Source: Rhizobium sp. 9140 (GTDB lineage: Bacteria > Pseudomonadota > Alphaproteobacteria > Rhizobiales > Rhizobiaceae). Taken from it: a stretch of 64,000 nt of DNA. Every line of letters starts with the position of its first letter. Within the stretch, counting starts at the first letter, position 1. Of the stretch, positions 47,242 through 56,251 are shown one piece after another. The notes under the pieces were generated by a model, which saw nothing but the letters and a program-made list of their open reading frames with translations, was not told the DNA's origin and ran no database searches. The stretch lies in the NCBI RefSeq assembly GCF_900067135.1, contig NZ_FJUR01000006.1:62001-126000 (forward strand), in the 5' to 3' direction. The translations under genes were made by a program, and so were the position numbers.

Positions 47242-47719
47242 TACGCCGCGAGTTGTGCCGAATGTTCTGACGACGGACATCGCGTAGTATCTGGATCATC
47301 CTTCCACGCAATATTCGCGGTGACGGAGGCGCTCGGAGACGTGACCACATCTACCTTCGGACCGCGCCTAACGATCTCGCGGCAGACCACCCAGGCAGCG
47401 TTGGCAATCGCAACGCCGCGTTCGCGCTATCACATGGACGCGGTGACAAATGCTGCCATAGTTCGCCGACGCCGATCCCTATGATCCACGACAAAAAATA
47501 GTGCACCCAGGACTTCGATGTCCGCGACCTGGACATCGGTCCCAGCAAGGTGAAGACGCATGTTTTCCGTTGACTTGCCGGTCTAGTGTCGCAGAAAACG
47601 CCTGCGCCTCTTGCCAGAAGGGCATGGGACCGCGTTTGATACCAAGAACTGCTGCCGATCTGCGGGCCATAGCTTATCCGGTCGAAAGTAAATATCTCCA
47701 ATCTGGGGCTGGAGGGCTC
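47242..47719. other. Interval before the GHKL ATPase gene, no supported gene
   Basis: Frames here are short or lack start signals. The region should contain the ATPase promoter; GGAGGG at 47711-47716 is its ribosome-binding site. A longer in-frame GTG start at 47501 exists but adds sequence of no recognisable type. Confidence 0.45.
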
Positions 47720-48896
47720 ATGGCAGGCGAAGAACACGTTTCCGTTGCAGTAAGAGATGACTTTCTGGCACGGCAAACCAAGGCGAAACCAATACCAGCT
47801 CTAGCGGAGCTCTTGTGGAACAGCCTCGATGGCGATGCCACCGATGTCTCAGTGGAATTCGTATACGAAGACTTGGCTGGCGGAATGTCCAAGATTGTCG
47901 TCTATGACAATGGCGACGGGTTCTCACGAAACGACGCGCGAGCTCTTTTCGGCAATCTCGGTGGCTCCTGGAAACGCCATATCCGCCAGACGAAGCGCAA
48001 TCATCGTATGATCCATGGGCAAGAAGGACGCGGCCGCTACAAGGCATTTGCTCTCGGCCAGTCCGCCACTTGGAAGGTGTGTTACGACGAGCCGTCCGGT
48101 CGTAAGGCATTTGAGGTCAAGCTGCTCCAAGCTGATCTCACGGACGTCACCATCACCGAGGAAGCGCCAGCGCCAAGCCGCTCGACAGGGGTCATCGTCG
48201 AGATCAGTGATCTCCGGCGCGATTTCAGAACCTTCGAGAGCGACGAAGGCGTTCAGGACATGAACGAGATTTTCGCGCTCTATCTCATGAATTATCGGGG
48301 CGTATCAATCTCGATTGCCGGCCAGAGCCTCGATCCTGAAAAGGCGATCGCCAGCCACCATAGGGTTTCGCTGCCGCCGATCGAAACTGCGGAAGGTGCC
48401 CGGCACAGCGTTGAGCTGGAAGTTATTGAATGGCGAACCGATGCGCGCCGCGTACTATATCTCTGCTCCGCAAGCGGATTTCCGTTCGATCAGGTCGAGA
48501 CCCGCTTTCACGTGCCCGGCTTCTCTTTCTCCGCCTACTTGAAATCTACCTACGTCGAGGAGCTTCACAACGAGGAGCGGGTTGCCCTGTCGGAGATGGA
48601 TCCTCTGCTCACCGCGGCAGTCGAAAACGCCCGATCAGCGATTAAAGATTATTTCCGAGAAAAGGCCGCAGAAAAGGCTCGGTCGCTCGTCGACGAATGG
48701 ATCGCCGAGGACGTCTACCCATACCGAGGCGAGCCGCAAAACGCCGTCGAAAAAGTTGAGCGTCAAGTCTTTGATATCGTCGCAGTTCAGGTTCAGGAGC
48801 TGGCGCCGGACCTCGCGATCAGCTCGGCAAAGGCGAAAGCTCTACACCTTCGTATGCTTCGAAACGCAATCGAGCGCGGACCCGAGGAGCTGCAAC
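47720..48896 (+). pseudogene. GHKL (HSP90/MORC-like) ATPase, C-terminus cut by IS6
   Basis: About 392 residues remain. The GHKL nucleotide-binding motifs are clear: N box ELLWNSLDGDA, G1 box YDNGDGF and G2 box HGQEGRGRYKAFALG, followed by a transducer-like domain and a charged helical tail. Such ATPases appear in DNA-repair, chaperone and phage-defence settings; the MORC-like resemblance is inferred. The reading frame runs into the IS6 terminal repeat at 48897, and the missing end is not found beside IS6 copy 1. The activity of the fragment is unknown. Confidence 0.8.
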
Positions 48897-49702
48897 GGCG
48901 TTGTCACGTTGTTCGTGGCTTAACGGTTGACGGATAACCGGACGTGATGAGCACGCCGACCATCAGCTACAAGAACCACCGTTTCCCACCGCAGATCATC
49001 GCCCATGCGGTCTGGCTGTATTTCCGGTTCCCGTTAAGCCTGCGGCTGGTGGAAGAAATGCTGCTGGAGCGCGGCATTGTCGTGTCCTACGAAACGATCC
49101 GGCGCTGGGGCCGGAAATTCGGTGCGGCCTACGCAAAGCGACTGCGCAGAAAGGCGCCGTCGCGAGAGGATATCTGGCATCTGGACGAAGTGGTCGTAAC
49201 GATCGGCGGGCGAAAGCATTGGCTTTGGCGAGCCGTCGACCAGGACGGATATGTTCTCGACGAGATCGTGCAGACCCGTCGAGACACCAAGGCTGCCAAG
49301 CGATTGCTGATCAGGCTGCTGAAGAAGCAAGGCCTCGCGCCAAAGAGGATTGTCACTGATAAACTGCGTTCATACGGGGCGGCAAAGCGAGATGTGATGC
49401 CGACCGTAGAACATAGATCTCACAAGGGCCTTAACAACCGTGCGGAAAATTCCCATCTGCCGCTGCGAAAACGAGAACGAGTGATGCAGGGCTTCCGATC
49501 CGTCGGCAGTCTGCAACAATTTGTCCCCGTGTTTTCAGCGGTTAGAAATCATTTCGTCCCGTCGCATCAAAAACACTCCGCCCTCGCCACCCACATTCAT
49601 CGGATCCGCGTCATGGCGCACTGGAAGGCCGTGACCGGCGCAACTGCCTGAGTTTAACTGAAAGCGCTTCGTCCGGCCTCAGTCGAACAACGTGACAACG
49701 CC
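48897..49702 (+). mobile_element. IS6-family insertion sequence, copy 2
   Basis: An 806-base element with the same ends as copy 1, in opposite orientation. Its outer flank (GCTGGCCG, 49703-49710) is the inverted form of copy 1's inner flank. It splits the second DyP gene on the right and the GHKL ATPase gene on the left. Confidence 0.93.
48944..49651 (+). CDS. IS6-family transposase, copy 2
   Basis: A 235-residue transposase identical to copy 1 except one residue (KNHRF). The catalytic segments HLDEVVVTIGG, VTDKLRSY and NRAENSH are intact. Near identity of the two copies shows that their duplication is recent. Confidence 0.94.
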   Translation: MMSTPTISYKNHRFPPQIIAHAVWLYFRFPLSLRLVEEMLLERGIVVSYETIRRWGRKFGAAYAKRLRRKAPSREDIWHLDEVVVTIGGRKHWLWRAVDQDGYVLDEIVQTRRDTKAAKRLLIRLLKKQGLAPKRIVTDKLRSYGAAKRDVMPTVEHRSHKGLNNRAENSHLPLRKRERVMQGFRSVGSLQQFVPVFSAVRNHFVPSHQKHSALATHIHRIRVMAHWKAVTGATA

Positions 49703-50369
49703 GCTGGCCGTTCTCGCTCTCATAGCCGAGGATGAATTCGCCGGCCTTGATCGGCCGCTCCTCGCCTGGCAGCGGATCAACGCCGCTGCCCTCCACTGCG
49801 GGCTGGGAGATCGAATCCCGGAAGCCGAACGGGTTTTTCGCGCCATCCGGCGCACCGAAGCGATGCTCGCCGAGCAGGGTCACGCCGCTGCTCCGGTCGA
49901 GTTCGGCGCGCGCTGTCGCCAGCGCTTTGTCGAGCGCCGCATCATTCACGGCATAGATGGTCAGCGCGAGATGGCAGTTGCCCGGCTTGAAGACCTCTTC
50001 CCACTTTTCAGGCGCGTTGGGCCCGAAGTCGCGAAGCTGCTCCGCGCGTGCGGGCATGCCCTGCTGGAAGGGGAGCGGGAAGGTCTTGAGTTGTGCTTCC
50101 GGCAGGCCGAGCGCCTTCAGCCCCTCGAAGCTGAGTGCGGCCCCGATCCAGAAATCGAGATCGTCGCTCCAGTTGTCGGCCGAGGCGATATGCGGCGCGA
50201 GCCGGCCGAGGAGGTCGCGCGCGCCCTCGGCCTCGTCGAAATGGAGCATGGCGTGGATGCCGACATAGGGCTCCGGCCGGCTTCGCAGAATCAGCGCCTG
50301 GATGTCGTGCAGGTCGAGCGTGACGCTGTCGCGCCGGAAGCGCTCTTTCAGTTTCTGAAGGATCGCCAT
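49703..50369 (-). pseudogene. DyP peroxidase of locus 2, N-terminal half
   Basis: From MAILQKLKERFRRDSVTLDL to GYESENGQ, this is the first half of a DyP peroxidase closely similar to 39723-41123, including the distal GFRDSISQPAVEG. It joins IS6 copy 2 within the codon for Gln; the continuation is at 44924. It lies 3 bases downstream of the 203-residue protein gene, as in locus 1. Confidence 0.93.
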
Positions 50370-50372
50370 TGC

Positions 50373-50984
50373 TCAGCCCACCTTGTCGAGAAATTCGTTG
50401 ACGGCATGCTCCATGCGCTGGAGCCGGCGCACATCGACGACGGTCACCTGCGGGTTGGCGACGAACCAGCCGGCGGCGGTGATCTGATGCTCGGCGATGA
50501 AGTCCTTGACCTTGGGGCTCGCAATGCCCGGCCAGCCCTCGACCGAGGCGAAGAGCAGGTCCATCAGGTCGGGGATCTTGGTGGCGAAGTCGTTGATATA
50601 GGTGTCCCAGTCGCCGTCATAGGCGGTGGCGAACAGGATGCGGGTGTCGTTGTCGAAGAACACGAACCGCATGTTGTGCAGCGTGCCGACCTTCTGCGCC
50701 CCGTCGAAATTGCCGTTCACCAGCCCGAATATGCGTTTCAGCCGATCCGCGCCGCCGGGCTTGAGGTTGGCGATGGCGGTGAGCTCGGAGACATTGCCGG
50801 ACTGCGCGCCGACGCGACCGGCCGAGCCGGCTGTGCCCTTGAGGTCGGGATTATGCTTCGTCACCATCTGCTCGAGGGCGAGCTTGGCGAGCTGTGGCGC
50901 ATCGCCAACCACTTCCTCGATGCGGCGGCGGATGGCCTGCAAGCGGGTTTCATCGATCTGCGGGGTTTCTTCGGTCTCGGCCAT
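50373..50984 (-). CDS. Conserved 203-residue protein of DyP locus 2, unknown function
   Basis: This counterpart of 41126-41737 differs at 5 residues (two D/E exchanges near the start, D/N, R/K and N/G), while many third codon positions differ. It keeps the same place between the catalase-like and DyP genes. The pattern of conserved protein but diverged DNA argues that it does something essential in the locus. No known domain was recognised. Confidence 0.88.
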   Translation of the reverse strand: MAETEETPQIDETRLQAIRRRIEEVVGDAPQLAKLALEQMVTKHNPDLKGTAGSAGRVGAQSGNVSELTAIANLKPGGADRLKRIFGLVNGNFDGAQKVGTLHNMRFVFFDNDTRILFATAYDGDWDTYINDFATKIPDLMDLLFASVEGWPGIASPKVKDFIAEHQITAAGWFVANPQVTVVDVRRLQRMEHAVNEFLDKVG

Positions 50985-51024
50985 GGCTGGCCTCCTTTCG
51001 TGATTGCGTGTGACGATCGGATCG

Positions 51025-52113
51025 TCAGTCCGGAATGACGTCGATGCTCGCCGGCTCGACGCGCGGTTGCGCGTTCATTTCGTGGCGGTAGCGGGTGGAT
51101 CGTTCATAGGCGGCGATGCGCACGCGCATGATCGAGCCGAGTGGCTGATGATCGCGGATACCGTGCCAGGGATTGAACGACAGCACATCATCGCCGTAGA
51201 CGCGCCGCGCCGGCGAATAGGCCTCCTGTGGCGGGATGCGCAGGGTCGCGATCGGCTGGTGCGGCGAAAGGTCTTCCGGCCAGAGCACGGCGGCGTCCTC
51301 GACCGGCATCCTGTCGAGATCGGCACAGAGCTGAGCACGGAGCTGATACTCTGCGCCTTGCTCGCGGAAATGTTCAACCACCAGATCGCGCATGGTGGAA
51401 TCCTCAACCGCGCCGACATCCTTGCCGGTCAGTGCACGGACGTTGTCGGAGAACGGCGCGGCACTGATCTTGGCGATATGGTCGCCGAAGCGGATCGCCG
51501 CCATCGAATGATAGGTTTCGCCCAGCAGATGGTTATTGTCGCGAGCGAGCCCGCGCAGCGTGGCGCCGGGCTCGACGCCGACCGCTTCGACTGCCGCCTC
51601 CACGCCGCGCGCGACCCCAGCCATCGCTCGCTGGAGAAAGGCCGGGTTCTGGGCATTCTTCTCCAGAAGGCTGATGAGCTGGCGATATTTACCGATCGTG
51701 CCGAAGCTCAAGGTCGGGATGTTGACGAGCAGGAAATCCTGGTTGTGGCCCTGGTCTTTGGGGAGAAGCCGCTCGCCATCGACACCGATCACCTTGATCG
51801 CCATGCCACGCGGCGCGGGAATGGTATCGGAGTGGATGTCGCCCGGCGCCGAAGAGAGGCGGATCACCACCGGATAGTTGGCGGGTCGGGCGAACAAGCC
51901 CTGGCGCAGATGCGAGGGCAGTTCATGAACGATCAGTTCGCCCTTCAGGAACCCATGGCTTTTGGCATGGGCGTCGCGCACGGCGTGGCGATGACGCTCG
52001 AAGGCCCGCCGGTTGGTGGTGGCCATGATCTCGAGGATCTCGGCGGTCAGCCGCTCCTCGTCCTCGCCGAGAACCTCCACGTCCGGGGAATAGCCAATGT
52101 AGGTTTGAGCCAA
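51025..52113 (-). CDS. Catalase-family haem protein of DyP locus 2
   Basis: A 362-residue relative of 41789-42874, with the same RDAHAKSHG, RLSSAPGDIHSDT, PRGMAIKVIGVDG and ARRVYGDDVLSFNPW segments. The first ~20 residues differ most. It diverges from the TetR gene at 52269. Peroxidatic rather than strong catalatic activity is expected for this small type; the substrate is not known. Confidence 0.88.
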   Translation of the reverse strand: MAQTYIGYSPDVEVLGEDEERLTAEILEIMATTNRRAFERHRHAVRDAHAKSHGFLKGELIVHELPSHLRQGLFARPANYPVVIRLSSAPGDIHSDTIPAPRGMAIKVIGVDGERLLPKDQGHNQDFLLVNIPTLSFGTIGKYRQLISLLEKNAQNPAFLQRAMAGVARGVEAAVEAVGVEPGATLRGLARDNNHLLGETYHSMAAIRFGDHIAKISAAPFSDNVRALTGKDVGAVEDSTMRDLVVEHFREQGAEYQLRAQLCADLDRMPVEDAAVLWPEDLSPHQPIATLRIPPQEAYSPARRVYGDDVLSFNPWHGIRDHQPLGSIMRVRIAAYERSTRYRHEMNAQPRVEPASIDVIPD

Positions 52114-52151
52114 GAGCGCTCCTTCACACTGAGATTTCGTTGCCCAGGAAC

Positions 52152-52197
52152 GATTTCGAGTCGAAATCGCCGTTGATTTAGGATATCAGTTGATATC
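52152..52197. promoter_or_regulatory. Two palindromes between catalase-like and TetR genes, locus 2
   Basis: GATTTCGA-G-TCGAAATC (52152-52168) and GATATC-AGTT-GATATC (52182-52197) are both perfect. The second matches the locus 1 operator in sequence and position and is the better candidate for TetR binding. Confidence 0.7.
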
Positions 52198-52268
52198 TGG
52201 TTTCACTGAGAACGCGGAACCTCCGAAAAGGTTTCGCACGTCTCGCCCGTTGGTTGGAGAACGAACCC

Positions 52269-52892
52269 ATGCCGCTTACGCGCAAGGACACGCAGCGCCA
52301 GACGCGGGACCGGCTGATCGCGGCCGCGCATTCCTCGATTATCGAGGAGGGGGTCGCTGCCATGTCGATTCGCAACATCTGCAGCGCCGCAGGGCATTCG
52401 CAGGGCGCCTTCTACTCGAACTTCGCCAGCAAGGATGATCTGCTGGTCGAGATCCTGCAAAGCCATATCCAGGACGAGGTCACACTGCTTCGCGACCTGG
52501 TCGCGCACTGCTCCGGCGACGATATCGAGGCGACGCTGCAGGTGCTGGCCGCGCGGCTCGCGAAGTTGGCCGACGAGGCACAATGGTCACTGCTCTCGAT
52601 CGAATTGCAGCTCCATGCCCGGCGCGATCCGGCTTTCGCCGAGCGGCACCGGGAGGGCAAGGCGGCCTGCTATCGGATGTTCGGTGAGCTCGTCGCCGAT
52701 CTGACGCAACGCTTCGCACTTCGTCCGGCCTTGCCGCCGATGCAGACCGGTATCGGTCTTTACGCGCTCTGGATGGGACTGGCGGTCCAGGGCGATGTCG
52801 AAGGCGCCATGCCGCGCGACGAGATGCTCGTCGGCTTCTTCCGCGCCATGGCTGGACTGGGTTCGTCGCATGAGGAGCAGGCGTATTCGTGA
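52269..52892 (+). CDS. TetR-family regulator of DyP locus 2
   Basis: A 207-residue TetR protein with helix-turn-helix SIRNICSAAGHSQGAFYSNF, closely similar to 43001-43639. The start MPLTRKDTQ aligns with the other copy; an in-frame ATG at 52254 is less likely. Its stop overlaps the GTG of the next gene (GTGA), so regulator and lipid enzymes form one operon, unlike locus 1. Confidence 0.91.
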   Translation: MPLTRKDTQRQTRDRLIAAAHSSIIEEGVAAMSIRNICSAAGHSQGAFYSNFASKDDLLVEILQSHIQDEVTLLRDLVAHCSGDDIEATLQVLAARLAKLADEAQWSLLSIELQLHARRDPAFAERHREGKAACYRMFGELVADLTQRFALRPALPPMQTGIGLYALWMGLAVQGDVEGAMPRDEMLVGFFRAMAGLGSSHEEQAYS

Positions 52893-54250
52893 GCGGGATC
52901 GTGTCAGATCGTCGACGCATCGGCTGCGATGAGCACGGACACCCGCTCGTCGGCGAGGTGGATGAGCATCGGCGCTTCCATATCCGCTTCCGCGCCCAGG
53001 ACGCCGACATCGACGAACTCGGCAATGTCAACAATGCTGTCTGGGTGACCTGGATCCAGGATGCGTCGGTGGCGCACTGGCTGACGGCCGCGAGTCCGCA
53101 AGATCGCGACCGGTTCGTCGCGGTCGTGCTGCGCCATGAGGTCGACTATCGCGGCAATGTCCGGGCGGGAGACGCGGTCAGCGCGATCACCTGGGTCGTC
53201 GGAGTGCCGCGCGGTGCGCGCTATGCACGATGCGTCGAATTCCATGATGAAGACGGGCGGACGCTCGTCGCCTCGCTGACCCAGTGGGCCCTTGTCGATC
53301 GGGAAACCGGCAAGCTGGCCCGCGTCCCGGTGGAGGTGGCGGCTCCGTTTCTTGGTGACGATACCGCGCAGAAGGAGATTGGAATGAGCGATATCAGGAA
53401 AGTGGCGGTTCTCGGCACGGGCGTCCTCGGGAGCCAGATAGCCTTCCAGACCGCCTATAGCGGCTTCGACGTTACCGCCTACGACACCAGCGAGGAGGCG
53501 CTTGAACAGGCAAGGCAGCGTTTTGCCATGCTCGTCAAGACCTATGGCAAGGAGGTGGCCGGTGCGGCCGACGGCAAGGCCGCCGAGTCCCTGCAGCGCA
53601 TCACCCTGTCCGCCGATCTCGGTTCGGCCGTCGCGGACGCGGACCTCGTGATCGAAGCGGTTCCGGAGCTTCTCTCGATCAAGCAGGCGCTCTACGAGAA
53701 GCTCGCGGGGCTTGCGCCGGAAAGGGCGATCTTCGCTACCAATAGCTCGACCCTGTTGCCGAGCGACCTCAAGGCCTTCACCGGCCGCCCGGACCGGTTT
53801 CTGGCGTTGCACTTCGCCAACAGCATCTGGAAGTTCAACACCGCCGAGGTGATGGGCACCGACGACACCGATCCGGCCGTGTTCGATGCCCTGATCGCCT
53901 TCGCCTCGGCCATCGGCATGGTGCCGATCCCGGTGCGCAAGGAAAAGGCAGGCTATGTCCTCAATTCCCTGCTGGTGCCGTTCCTGAACGCGGCGGCCGA
54001 TCTCGCCGCCGGCGGCTATGCCGAGCCGGAAGATGTCGACAAGGTCTGGCGGATCGCCACCGGCGCGCCGATGGGGCCGTTCCAGATCTACGACATCATC
54101 GGCTTGAACACCCCCTACAACATTCTGTCGCATGGCGATGAGCACGCCCAGTCGCTCGCGGCATGGCTGAAGGAAAACTACATCGACAAGGGCAGGCTCG
54201 GCATCGCCTCGGGCGAAGGCTTCTACAGCTACAAACCCTCCGCAGACTGA
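52889..54250 (+). CDS. Acyl-CoA thioesterase / 3-hydroxyacyl-CoA dehydrogenase fusion
   Basis: Residues about 25-150 form a hot-dog thioesterase (FRAQDADIDELGNVNNAVWV), and residues about 166-453 a 3-hydroxyacyl-CoA dehydrogenase (VAVLGTGVLGSQIAFQTAYS, ending GEGFYSYKPSAD). The dehydrogenase part begins MSDIRKVAVLG at 53384 with AAGGAGATTGGA just before it, so it may also be made alone from an internal start. The GTG start at 52889 overlaps the TetR stop. Together the two activities would oxidise and release 3-hydroxyacyl or similar acyl products, inferred from the operon with oleate hydratase. Confidence 0.86.
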   Translation: MSGIVSDRRRIGCDEHGHPLVGEVDEHRRFHIRFRAQDADIDELGNVNNAVWVTWIQDASVAHWLTAASPQDRDRFVAVVLRHEVDYRGNVRAGDAVSAITWVVGVPRGARYARCVEFHDEDGRTLVASLTQWALVDRETGKLARVPVEVAAPFLGDDTAQKEIGMSDIRKVAVLGTGVLGSQIAFQTAYSGFDVTAYDTSEEALEQARQRFAMLVKTYGKEVAGAADGKAAESLQRITLSADLGSAVADADLVIEAVPELLSIKQALYEKLAGLAPERAIFATNSSTLLPSDLKAFTGRPDRFLALHFANSIWKFNTAEVMGTDDTDPAVFDALIAFASAIGMVPIPVRKEKAGYVLNSLLVPFLNAAADLAAGGYAEPEDVDKVWRIATGAPMGPFQIYDIIGLNTPYNILSHGDEHAQSLAAWLKENYIDKGRLGIASGEGFYSYKPSAD

Positions 54251-54277
54251 TCCCAACAAGAAGAACAGGAGTTCGCC

Positions 54278-56044
54278 ATGCACTATAGCAGTGGAAACTA
54301 TGAAGCCTTCGTGCGTCCCCGCAAGCCCGAGGGGGCCGACAAGAAGACGGCCTGGTTCGTCGGCTCGGGGCTGGCGGGGCTCGCCGGCGCCGCCTTCCTG
54401 ATCCGCGACGGCGGCGTTTCGGGCGATCGCATCACCATATTGGAAGAGCTGGGAATCCCCGGCGGCGCGCTCGATGGTCTTGATGTGCCGGAGAAGGGCT
54501 TCGTCATTCGCGGCGGCCGCGAGATGGAGGAGCATTTCGAGTGCCTGTGGGACCTCTATCGCTCGATCCCCTCGCTGGAGATCGAGGGTGCCAGCGTCCT
54601 CGACGAATTCTACCGGCTCAACAAGGACGACCCCAACTTTTCGCTCCAGCGTACGACGCAGAACCAGGGCCAGGACGTGCCCGACAAGGCGCTGCTGACG
54701 TTGAACGACAAGGCCCAGAAGGACCTGCTCTCCGTTTTCCTGGCGACACGCGAGGAGATGGAGAACAAGCGCATCAACGAAGTCTTCGGCGAAGATTTCC
54801 TGAAGAGCAATTTCTGGCTCTATTGGCGCACCATGTTCGCCTTCGAGGAATGGCATTCGGCGCTGGAAATGAAGCTCTACCTGCACCGCTTCATCCATCA
54901 TATCGGCAGTCTCGCCGACTTCTCCTCGCTCAAGTTCAATCGCTACAATCAGTATGAATCCATGGTCCTGCCGCTGGTGAAGTGGCTGACCGATCACGGC
55001 GTCACGTTCCGCTACGGCGTCGAGGTCACCGACGTCGATTTCGACATCCAGCCCGGCCGCAAGCAAGCGACCCGCATTCACTGGAAAGAGCGCGGCGTCG
55101 AAGGCGGCGTCGATCTCGCGCCAGACGATCTCGTCTTCATAACCATCGGCTCATTGACCGAGAATTCCGACAATGGCGATCACAAGACGCCGGCGAAGCT
55201 CAACGAAGGACCGGCGCCGGCCTGGGACCTGTGGCGGCGGATCGCGGCGAAGGATCCGGCCTTCGGCCGCCCGGACGTATTCGGGGCCCATATCCCGGAA
55301 ACGAAATGGGCCTCGGCATCGATTACCGCCCTCGATGCCCGTATTCCGGCCTATGTCGAGAAGATCACCAAGCGCAACCCCTTCACCGGCAAGATCGTCT
55401 CGGCGGGTATCGTCACGGTGAAGGACTCGGCGTGGCTGCTGAGCTGGACGGTTCATCGCCAGCCGCATTTCAAGAAGCAGCCCAAGGACCAGATGATCGC
55501 CTGGTTCTACGCGCTCTTTGTCGACAAGCCCGGCGACTATGTGAAGAAGCCAATGCAGGAATGCACCGGCGAGGAAATCACCCAGGAGTGGCTCTACCAT
55601 CTCGGTGTACCGGTCGAGGACATTCCGGAGCTCGCAGCCTCCGGCGCCAGCACCGTGCCCACGATGATGCCCTATATCACCGCCTTCTTCATGCCGCGCC
55701 AGGCGGGTGACCGGCCGGACGTGGTGCCGGAGGGCGCGGTCAATTTCGCCTTCATCGGACAGTTCGCGGAATCGAAACAGCGGGACTGCATCTTCACCAC
55801 GGAATATTCGGTGAGGACCCCGATGGAGGCCGTCTACACCCTGATGAATGTCGAGCGCGGCGTGCCGGAAGTCTTCAACTCGACCTACGATATCCGTACG
55901 CTGCTGGCAGCGATCGGTCCGCTGCGGGACGGCAAGGGCATCGACCTTCCCGGACCGGCCTTCCTGCGCAAGCTGCTGATGAAGAAGCTCGAAGGCACCG
56001 AGATCGCCAAGCTGCTCGAAGAGTTCCATCTGATCGAGGAGTGA
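54278..56044 (+). CDS. ohyA: Oleate hydratase (fatty-acid double-bond hydratase)
   Basis: An FAD-containing enzyme of the MCRA family that adds water to cis double bonds of unsaturated fatty acids, for example oleate to 10-hydroxystearate. The 588 residues match the family length. The opening YEAFVRPRKPEGADKKTAWF, the FAD loop GSGLAGLAGAAFLIRDGG and the catalytic-region motif GGREMEEHFECLWDLY are visible. The start has AAGAAGAACAGGAG upstream. It is downstream of the TetR and thioesterase/dehydrogenase genes in one operon. Confidence 0.94.
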   Translation: MHYSSGNYEAFVRPRKPEGADKKTAWFVGSGLAGLAGAAFLIRDGGVSGDRITILEELGIPGGALDGLDVPEKGFVIRGGREMEEHFECLWDLYRSIPSLEIEGASVLDEFYRLNKDDPNFSLQRTTQNQGQDVPDKALLTLNDKAQKDLLSVFLATREEMENKRINEVFGEDFLKSNFWLYWRTMFAFEEWHSALEMKLYLHRFIHHIGSLADFSSLKFNRYNQYESMVLPLVKWLTDHGVTFRYGVEVTDVDFDIQPGRKQATRIHWKERGVEGGVDLAPDDLVFITIGSLTENSDNGDHKTPAKLNEGPAPAWDLWRRIAAKDPAFGRPDVFGAHIPETKWASASITALDARIPAYVEKITKRNPFTGKIVSAGIVTVKDSAWLLSWTVHRQPHFKKQPKDQMIAWFYALFVDKPGDYVKKPMQECTGEEITQEWLYHLGVPVEDIPELAASGASTVPTMMPYITAFFMPRQAGDRPDVVPEGAVNFAFIGQFAESKQRDCIFTTEYSVRTPMEAVYTLMNVERGVPEVFNSTYDIRTLLAAIGPLRDGKGIDLPGPAFLRKLLMKKLEGTEIAKLLEEFHLIEE

Positions 56045-56085
56045 ACAGAGACCGGAAGGCACGCGCGGCGTGTGAAAGGTGATGA

Positions 56086-56231
56086 ATGGCCGACGACGAT
56101 CAGAAGAGCGAACGCGCCGCCGAGGTGACTGGGGCGCACGGCCATCATCACCATCATGAGCCGGACGGCGAAACGCCGTCCGGTCACGTCGACCATGATC
56201 CGGTCTGCGGCATGGTGGTCGATCCCGCCAG
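56086..56231 (+). pseudogene. Heavy-metal P-type ATPase, N-terminal stump
   Basis: The 49 residues contain a His-rich tail (GAHGHHHHHEP) and the YHS-type motif DHDPVCGMVVDPA that opens many copper- or silver-exporting P-type ATPases. The gene is cut at 56232 by a miniature Tni element; no continuation is found at 58285. The family is inferred from this short motif. Confidence 0.65.
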
Positions 56232-56251
56232 TGTCGGATGGCACTTAACCG

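Noticed and set aside
49611..49702. Extension of the DyP amino half into IS6 as a functional protein
   Set aside because: The extra residues are translated from IS6 terminal sequence; the haem-binding second half is missing, so it is a broken gene.
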